Shown here: positions 58,101 through 64,000 of the stretch, one piece after another
How the letters are laid out: the number at the start of each line of letters is the position of its first letter
How positions within the stretch are numbered: the first letter of the stretch is position 1
Assembly: GCA_036346355.1 (NCBI GenBank)
Contig: JAYEVF010000049.1
Span: 62,001 to 126,000, forward strand
From: Rhipidocladum racemiflorum
Taxonomy: Eukaryota; Streptophyta; Magnoliopsida; Poales; Poaceae
Direction: 5' to 3'
Length of the DNA stretch: 64,000 nt
Notes under the pieces: generated by a model
Database searches by the model: none
What the model saw: only the letters and a program-made list of their open reading frames with translations
What the model was told of the DNA's origin: nothing
Made by a program: the position numbers and the translations under genes

Positions 58101-58962
58101 GCCTATTGCATCTCTTTCATGATGGATGAGGTAGTTTTGGGACACTTCGTCACATCTCCAAACTCACCCGCGAGATGTTTCACCCTCTTGATTCCTCCTT
58201 TTATCTTCCTCTGACAAAGATTGCATTGGATCAGCTCTCGCTTGTTAGGCTCTGCATAATATGCATACTTCCATGTTCCATCCCGGATCATCGGACTTCG
58301 GCTTTCGACTGGGATCATCCAATGGATTATAATTTGTGGGAGGGGGAGGTGCACTGCCACTTGCACTTGCCATTTCGATTTCGGCTGCAGTTCTACAATC
58401 AACATTCAATAGACAGAGAGGGGGAGCCGAAGAGAGATAGAGAGGGGGAGCAGAGAGGACATAAGAGGGGGAGAGGGGGTGTGAAGAGAGACAGAGAGGG
58501 GCCGCGAAGAGAGAGGGGGAGCAGAGAGGATGGGATCCCGAGTCTCCGACCTGGCGTGTCTGACGACGGCGGCGGCGACCTTGCGAGCGCGGCGGCGATG
58601 GAGCCCGCGACGCTGCGGCGACGACGGCGAACTGCGGGCGACGACGCTAGGGTTAGCTCTGTCCCTCTCTCTTCGCCTCCACTGCTTCTCCTGATACCCC
58701 CTCTCCACTGATGGCTAGGGTTAGCTCTGGCCCGATTCGGCGCCCTTCTCCAAATGTACCCGGCCCCACTAATTTCAGACCAGAAAACGCCCTAGAATGC
58801 CCGTTTTGTCCGAATCGAATGTTCTAGACGTTTTCACGTCGTTCCATGGACATTCCAACACGTTCTAGTCATCGCGTAACACCCAGACATTCCGAAGCTC
58901 GGGCACGTTCTCTCGTTTACACGACGTGTAAACGTCGTTTTCACGACGTTCTAATAACCATG
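55194..58962 (-). mobile_element. hAT-superfamily DNA transposon, 3.8 kb
   Basis: A perfect 8-bp duplication CCTCTTGC (55186-55193 and 58963-58970) and terminal inverted repeats (CAAGGTTATTAAAACG left, CATGGTTATTAGAACG right) define it. It encodes a BED-finger/DUF659 transposase on the minus strand. Many 'aaacg'/'acgtcgtttt'-type motifs crowd both subterminal regions, candidate transposase-binding sites. It sits inside Tekay gag coding sequence. Confidence 0.95.
55726..58405 (-). pseudogene. hAT transposase, spliced, broken
   Basis: In the minus direction: a BED zinc finger (58103-58405: 'CNLCQRKIKGGIKRVKHLAG'), a DUF659 part (57511-57996: 'YGCSLMSDGWTDRR'; 56790-57449: 'QVVTDNGANYKAAGRLLMER' and 'FWTPCAAHCLDHMLEDIGKL'), a middle helical part (56519-56815) and the dimerisation segment ('ERNWSAFEF' before and 'KKRNRLEHQKLNDLVYVSYN' after an intron at 56233-56312). 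An acidic tail follows (55726-56016: 'SSNGEEEDELILDDLDVDDD'). A two-base loss after 'TDRR' and a TAA near 57481 interrupt DUF659. Catalytic Asp candidates are in SDGWTD and TDNGAN. Not functional as read. Confidence 0.88.
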
Positions 58963-58970
58963 CCTCTTGC

Positions 58971-59088
58971 ACATGTACCTTGTTCATCATGTGCTGAAAG
59001 TTCGGAAAGTCCAATGCAGAAACTGCACCTTGATGTCAGGATCAAGTCCCTCCATGAACCTCCAAATCTTGGCACTTTCGGTTGCCAC
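58971..59088 (-). pseudogene. Tekay-like gag fragment between hAT and Copia insertions
   Basis: The minus strand reads 'IWRFMEGLDPDIKVQ', matching the capsid region of chromovirus gag. It continues the gag interrupted at 55193. Confidence 0.7.
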
Positions 59089-59216
59089 TGTTATGAATAG
59101 CACTTGTATTCATCATGAGGCCAATGGGCCAGTATATATACATGTACACAAGGGTATAAAGGGAAAGCCTATATTAGGCAATATCTATACAAGGTATAAC
59201 AGGATACTGTCTAACA
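59089..59216 (-). repeat. Short 3' LTR of the Copia element, 128 bp
   Basis: TGTTATGAATAG to CTGTCTAACA on the plus strand. On the minus strand it begins TGTTAGACAG and is preceded by a purine-rich GACGGTGGG. It contains 'agtatatatac'. An LTR this short is unusual and resembles small-LTR grass Copia families. Confidence 0.75.
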
Positions 59217-59279
59217 CCCACCGTCAAAACTCATGGTGGATCTACAAAGACGAGTTTGTGTCTTCATGAAGAAATCACG

Positions 59280-59936
59280 CTAACTGGAGCTCTGAAGGCA
59301 CATACTGAAGAGCCACAACTTGATCCTGTACTTGTGACCGCAAGAAGCATCAACACCAATATGCTTGGTGAGTTCATGCTTCACTGGATCTCGAGCAATA
59401 TTGATAGCACCCGTACTGTCAGAGAAAAGAGGAGTTGGTGTAGAAACATAAACACCAAAATCCTCAATTAACCACCGTAGCCAAGTAACCTCTGTTGTCA
59501 AAAGAGCCATAGCCCGCAACTCAGCCTCAGCACTTTCGAGCGAAAGCTGGTCTGCTTCTTAGTCTTCCAAGCAATGAGAGAACCACCAAGAAAAACACAG
59601 TAAGCAGAAAAAGACCGACGATCAGAGTGATCACTAGTCCATGTAGCATCAGAATATGCCTGGAGCTGTAAAGAGCTGGAGCGTGGAAAGAAAAGACGGC
59701 GAGAGATAGTTCCACGAAGATATCGTAGAACACGAAGATGACTATAGTGGAGCTGAGTGGGGGCAGAAACAAACCGACTCAAGATATGGACTGGATATGA
59801 AATGTCAGGACGAGTGATACCAAGGTAAACAAGACTCCCAACAAGATGGCGATAGCCCATAGGATCCTCAAGGGGTTCACCATCAGTAGATCGAAGGTGA
59901 ACATTGAGCTCCATAGGAGTCTCAGCTGTACGCTCA
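59280..59936 (-). pseudogene. Copia RNase H
   Basis: 'QAYSDATWTSDHSDRRSFSA' carries the first catalytic Asp. 'MGYRHLVGSLVYLGITRPDI' and 'LRVLRYLRGTISRRLF' precede it. 'TTEVTWLRWLIEDFGV', 'LFSDSTGAINIARDPV' and 'ELTKHIGVDA' follow in another frame. A frameshift near 59510 separates the two parts. Confidence 0.88.
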
Positions 59937-60913
59937 TCAGAGAGAAGCACGATCAAGAAGATCCTGGATATACTTCTCTTGGGAGAGAAAGAAGCCCTCA
60001 GATGCAGAAGAAACCTCAATCTCAAGAAAGTATCGAAGAGGACCTAGATCGGACATGAGAAACTGCTCATTGAGACGAGCCTTTACAAAGGCAATATACT
60101 GAGAATCATCGCCAGTAATGATCATGTCATCAACATATGGAAGTAGAAGAGTCCGACCACGAGAAGTGTGAACAAAGAGCGTAGGATCATGAAACCAGCT
60201 GCAGTGATCACAGAAGAAAAATGCTCAAACCAAGCACGAGGGGCTTGCTTGAGCCCATAAAGAGAGCGACGAAGCCGACAAACCATACCCTCAGGAACAG
60301 AATACCCTGGTGGTGGCTGCATATAGACCTCATGCAGCTCGCCATTAAGAAAGGCATTCTTGACATCAAGCTGAGAGATGGACCATTCACGAATAGAGGC
60401 GACAAGAAGAGTGTGAACAGTGGTCATGTGAGCCACAGGGGCAAAGGTCTCATCATAATCACGACCATGCTCCTGTGGAAAACCACACGCCACAAGACGA
60501 GCCTTGTAGAGTTCAAGAGAACCATCAGAGCGAGTCTTAATCTTATATACCCACTTGCAAGTAATGGGGCGGACACGTGGAGGAACGGGAAAAAGATCCC
60601 ATGTGCCAGTGCGCTCGAGGGCAGCAATCTCCTCCGCCATTGCATGCTGCCATTCCTGATGAACGACAGCATCACGGTAAGAAGTCGGCTCGGCTAGAGC
60701 TGCACCAACAAAGCCAAGGCGCTCAGGAGGTCGAATAGACTGTCGATCGTGAAGAGCATAACGAGGAGACGCTAAAGAAGATGGCTCATCAGAAGAAGAT
60801 GACACATCAGAAGGCTCCTCAGCTCGCGGACGACGAGTGTAGTAGAGAGGATAAGAAGGAACAATATCAGAAGAAACTTGTTGAGGAGATGTCGGTGGTG
60901 AAGATACCGGCAA
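59937..60913 (-). pseudogene. Copia reverse transcriptase
   Basis: 'HAMAEEIAALERTGTWDLFP', 'CKWVYKIKTRSDGSLELYKA', 'SISQLDVKNAFLNGELHEVY' and 'RRSLYGLKQAPRAWFEHF' lie in one frame (60122-60913). After a frameshift near 60190 comes 'YVDDMIITGDD' and 'DLGPLRYFLEIEVS'. The catalytic Asps are present, so the frameshifts are the main damage. Confidence 0.9.
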
Positions 60914-60928
60914 TAAAGAAGACGCCGA

Positions 60929-62094
60929 TTATGAAAGAGGAAAAGTGATAACTGGAGTATCAGGAAAAGTCAGGAAAGACAGTGGCTCAACAAGAGATGT
61001 AGGAGAGGAAGAACAACGAGGGTAGAAGGGATGGGACTCATCAAAAGTGACATCCCGTGAGATCCGTATCCGGCGTCCAACAGGATCCCAACAACGATAT
61101 CCCTTATGCTCAGCACTGTATCCCAGAAAAACGCACTCAACAGACTGAGCGGTCAGCTTGGTGCGTTCACAAGGTGCAAGAAGAACATAGCACACACCCA
61201 AAAAGGCGAAGTCCAGAATAATCAGGAGGCATGCCACAAAGACGCTCAACTGGAATCCCACCCTTAAGAGCAGAAGAAGGTTGGATATTGGTCAAGTAGG
61301 TGGCAATGGAAACAACCTCAGCCCAGAAGTGAGGTGGAACAGCGGAAGCAAGCATAAGAGCACGAGCTGTCTCAAGAAGATGACGATGCTTGTGCTTAGC
61401 CACACCATTCTGAGCATGAGCACCTGGACATGAAAACTGAGAAAGAGTGCCCTGTGTAGCAAGAAAAGCTCGAAGAGCTCCTGACAGATACTCCCCTGCC
61501 GTGTCAGCACGAAGAACACGAATGGGAGAATCAAACTGAGTGCGAATCATGGTGGCAAAGTTCTTATAGATAGATAAAACCTCACTACGAGAGGACAAAA
61601 TATATCCAAGTGTGGCAAGAGAAATCATCTATAAAAAGAATATAATATCGATGACCCCCTTTTGAAACGAAAGGAGTCGGACCCCAAACATCAGAATGAA
61701 CAAGATCAGAATGACGTTGTGATATAGACTCACTAGAATGGTAGGGGAGTTGTAGCTGTTTGCCAAGCTTACAACCCGTACAGTGTAAAGAAGCATCACC
61801 AGACACAGAGCCTAAAAGACCACGACGAACTAAAGAGGACAGACGCGAACCACAAAGATGGCCCAAACGGTGATGCCACTGAGCAAAAGCCTCGGTAGAA
61901 GAAGCAATAGATGCTGAAGCGGTAGAGGAAACAGAGAGACTGGCAGAGGCAGCGGAAGGTAGATGAAGCCAGTCAAGCTCCCAAAGACGCTGAGTCATGT
62001 CGGCGAGGGTCAGTCCCAAATAGAGCCCCCGTGCGACGATCTTGAACATAACAAGAGTCAGAATCAAGAATAACGTGACAACCATGATCAGCAA
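60929..62094 (-). pseudogene. Copia integrase
   Basis: GAG-pre-integrase zinc region ('WHHRLGHLCGSRLSSLVRRG', 'CTGCKLGKQLQLPYH'). Core: first Asp in 'HSDVWGP', second Asp in 'RADTAGEYLSGAL'. The expected third Glu is Lys in 'AQNGVAKHKHRHLLETAR'. The C-terminus includes 'ECVFLGYSAEHKGYRCWDPV'. A frameshift near 61620 divides the core. Confidence 0.9.
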
Positions 62095-63181
62095 GTTGGC
62101 CAGCGGATATAAGCTGCATGGTCAGTTTGCAAACATAAGAAACAACAGGAACATGAAAAGAGGACAACAAAAGATTGCCTCGTCCTGCAACAGAAAGAGA
62201 AGTTCCATCTACGGTCTGCACAGTGGTAGGAGTAACAAGAGGACTAATGGAATGCAGACTCGTGGAATCAGATGTCATATGAAAGGAAGCTCCAGAGTCA
62301 AGAATCCATGGTGTGATACCTGATGAGGAAGGTGGTCTCTCACTGGAAGACTGAGTAGTAGAACCAGCCGAACCTGTCTGTGTAGAGGTAGCCATGCGAC
62401 GCAGTAGCATAAGGATCTCCTGAGTGGAGTTAGAACCAATAGAAGTCTGCTGAGAGGAAGTCCGCTGAGAGGAGACACCTGAATCTCCTAAGCCTCCATT
62501 GCTCTTAGGAGGGCGACCACTTTGATGAGCAAGATCCTTCTTCCGGTTGCAGAACTGCTCCACATGACCATTTTTGTTGCAGTAGGTGCAGTGCAGCCAC
62601 ATGACCATTTTTGTTGCAGTAGGTGCAGTGAAGACCTCCGCCCCTAGTAGCTGAAACTGGAGTAGACGCCACTAAGGGAGGAGTAGAACGAGACGCCGCT
62701 GCCACGAAGATGAGTCTCGGTATGAATAGCCGCAAGGGCCTCCAACAGAGTCACATGAGGATGACGAGCAAGCAACTGGGCACGAATCTGCTCAAACTTA
62801 GCCCAAAGACGTGTCAGGAAGTCGTAGATGTGATGAAGCTCCAAATGAGAGTGCTGACGCTGACAGCACTGGCAAGTGTGGCAAACCTCCGGTCCCAAGG
62901 AATCAATCTGACGCCACACTGAAGAAAACTGCGCATAGAACTCATCCACAGTAGAATCACCCTGCTGTAGCGACTGCTCCTGTCGCACAACAGCAAGGTA
63001 AAGAGAGTGACCAGCAGGCTCATAGCGGTCGCGAAGATGTGCCCTGTTATGAGCCGACTCGGAATGAGCTTGCTCGTAAGCACGGGTTCCCGGCCGACGG
63101 CCGGGTCGCAAACTGCTCGACGATGAAATCGTCGCGACGGCTTGCGCCTTCGATACGTTGGCTGTTGTCGGCGCCAACGCC
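61973..63181 (-). pseudogene. Copia gag and protease, 5' end cut by insertion
   Basis: The gag body (62644-63177) has 'LAVVRQEQSLQQGDSTVDEF'. The zinc knuckle is 'CTYCNKNGHVEQFC' (about 62540-62600), partly duplicated. The protease has 'WILDSGASFHMT' and 'ISAGQLADHGCHV'. No Met start is visible because the upstream gag is separated by the insertion at 63182. Confidence 0.85.
62560..62633. repeat. 37-bp tandem duplication of the Copia gag zinc knuckle
   Basis: 'ccacatgaccatttttgttg' starts at 62560 and again at 62597. The full 37-bp units agree over nearly all of their length. On the minus strand it duplicates 'LHCTYCNKNGHV' and shifts the frame. Confidence 0.9.
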
Positions 63182-63511
63182 TGAGATTAGATTTGTTGGC
63201 AAAACAAGCATGCCTTTTCTCTTGTATTCTCCCCCTTATATAATCGTTACAACTTTATGAATTGTCCTTCACGGAAACGGAATTGAAATTTAAGCTAACC
63301 AGCTCACGTTTGAAACTCACGTACGAGTTTTATTCCTAACTAACTAGGACTCCTGTAACCTTCCTATTCGGCTAGCAGCGCAGCTCCCTCTCGCTCGGAT
63401 GCTCCTTTCGCTCGGACTCTCCTCGTAGTCCCTCCGCCGCCTCTCGCCGTCTGCGGGCGTCGCGGTATACGCTGGACGTAGACCAGGTCGAGGGCTTGGC
63501 CCATAACATCA
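63182..63511 (-). repeat. 3' LTR of the second gypsy element, 330 bp
   Basis: TGAGATTAG to CATAACATCA on the plus strand. The polypurine tract CCAGGGGGGAG (minus strand) adjoins at 63512-63522. It contains 'cttatataatcg' near 63234. Confidence 0.75.
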
Positions 63512-63629
63512 CTCCCCCCTGGAGATGCAGCTTGTCCTCAAGCTGACAGTCGGGAAAAGATCGTCGGAAGGCAATGGCATCCATCCACGTAGCTTCATCA
63601 GCGGACTCGCCGAACCAATGTACTAGTAA

Positions 63630-63992
63630 TTATCGCTTGCCCTCAACAAAACGCTGCGCCAGGATGCTGTGAGGTTCTGGCTGGTCCGGCGTTGCTACTG
63701 GAGTGAGATCAGGTGGCAAGGCCATGGCATGTGCTGGCGGCTCTCCCTTGAAAGGTTTAAGCAGTGAGACATGGAAGACATTGTGTATCCTGGCGGAGTC
63801 CGGAAGGCGCAGTTGGTATGCCACTGGACCCACTCGACGTGAGACCTGGTACGGCCCGTAAAACTTGGGCGCCAACTTGGAAGGTGACGCTCCCCGGGCT
63901 GACGATTGGCGGTGTTTTTGAAGTTTTAACCACACCCATGATCCCACTGTGAACTCCACCTCCCTGTGCTTGCCATCATACCGTAATTTCAT
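63630..63992 (-). CDS. Gypsy integrase C-terminal part, partial
   Basis: The minus-strand frame reads 'VGSWVWLKLQKHRQSSARGA', 'LAPKFYGPYQVSRRVGPVAY', 'RLPDSARIHNVFHVSLLKPF' and ends 'ILAQRFVEGKR'. This is the GPY/F region of gypsy integrase. It is open as far as visible and continues beyond the window. A chromodomain is not evident before the stop. Confidence 0.85.
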   Translation of the reverse strand: MKLRYDGKHREVEFTVGSWVWLKLQKHRQSSARGASPSKLAPKFYGPYQVSRRVGPVAYQLRLPDSARIHNVFHVSLLKPFKGEPPAHAMALPPDLTPVATPDQPEPHSILAQRFVEGKR

Positions 63993-64000
63993 GCATTGCT

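Larger units (their letters stand above)
44337..64000 (-). mobile_element. Chromodomain Ty3/gypsy element (Tekay/Del-like), heavily nested, 5' end outside window
   Basis: In the minus direction the visible order is a gag part (59088-58971), gag/protease (55193-54505), RT (54372-53740), integrase with chromodomain (52643-51607), polypurine tract and 3' LTR (51571-44337). It is interrupted by a Copia element plus a second gypsy (59089 onward), an hAT transposon (55194-58962), a Copia-LTR-like fragment (52644 to about 53745) and a Tat-like element (45111-49059). Its 5' LTR must lie beyond base 64000. The left flank before TGTCCGGAT is GATCT. The chromodomain and LTR length place it in the Tekay/Del clade. 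Confidence 0.85.
59089..64000 (-). mobile_element. Ty1/copia retrotransposon, 5' end outside window
   Basis: The 3' LTR is 59089-59216. The minus-strand pol order is gag, protease, integrase, RT, RNase H, diagnostic of Copia. The left flank GCCAC (59084-59088) should recur after the missing 5' LTR. At 63182 its gag is cut by another gypsy element that runs out of the window. Confidence 0.9.
63182..64000 (-). mobile_element. Second Ty3/gypsy element (Reina-like) inside Copia gag
   Basis: The LTR at 63182-63511 is followed by a polypurine tract and an integrase C-terminus. It begins TGAGATTAG after ACGCC (63177-63181). The remainder is beyond the window. Confidence 0.75.

Noticed and set aside
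58175..58711. 178-codon plus-strand frame over the hAT 5' region
   Set aside because: It overlaps the BED finger on the other strand and continues into a GAGA-rich leader. Arg/Glu repeats reflect the simple sequence.
1..64000. CRISPR arrays, rRNA, tRNA, bacterial operons or a defence system
   Set aside because: No such signal. tRNA-like similarity is limited to retroelement primer-binding sites.

Overview
This window is plant nuclear DNA, almost certainly from a grass and probably a panicoid one. The evidence is long TG...CA LTRs with 5-bp target duplications, Tat-type and chromodomain Ty3/gypsy polyproteins, a CACTA end with repeated 'cactcgg' units, an hAT element with an 8-bp duplication, and one spliced plant gene. 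There are no bacterial-type operons, CRISPR arrays, rRNA or tRNA genes.

Layout. (1) 1-7574: the right part of a CACTA-type DNA transposon, interrupted at 38-4562 by a 4.5-kb solo LTR (duplication ACCTA). (2) 7575-9027: old, mostly unrecognised sequence with a small MITE-like repeat. (3) 9028-24952: a Tat-lineage Ty3/gypsy retrotransposon on the minus strand, with 595-bp LTRs. Its gag-pol lies on the minus strand. An antisense gene of the 'putative gypsy type transposon' family lies on the plus strand, and a tandem repeat lies near the 3' LTR. A 3.4-kb solo LTR (duplication GCGGG) splits the antisense gene. (4) 25346-25713: a MITE. (5) 26035-43981: a plus-strand, multi-exon, decayed gene for a plant VIT/von Willebrand A protein (inter-alpha-trypsin-inhibitor heavy-chain-like). 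Its first intron holds a Mutator-like element. A later intron holds an 8.2-kb LTR element without visible gag or pol (duplication CTTAT), and the next holds another solo LTR (duplication TGTTT). (6) 44337 to the window end: a minus-strand chromodomain (Tekay/Del-like) Ty3/gypsy element. Its 3' LTR carries a deleted Tat-like element (45111-49059, duplication CCTAC). Its pol is cut by a Copia-LTR-like fragment (52644 to about 53745). Its gag carries an hAT transposon (55194-58962, duplication CCTCTTGC) and a Copia element (59089 onward), which is itself entered by a second gypsy element at 63182.

The retroelement polyproteins are broken by stops, frameshifts or lost catalytic residues, so no autonomous element is visible. 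All LTR elements whose direction can be read, and the hAT transposase, point to the minus strand, opposite to the VWA gene. The two Tat-like elements both keep a plus-strand antisense gene, and one has kept only that gene after losing all of gag-pol. Exon boundaries, target duplications, LTR limits and domain calls were read by eye. Identities and dates are approximate.
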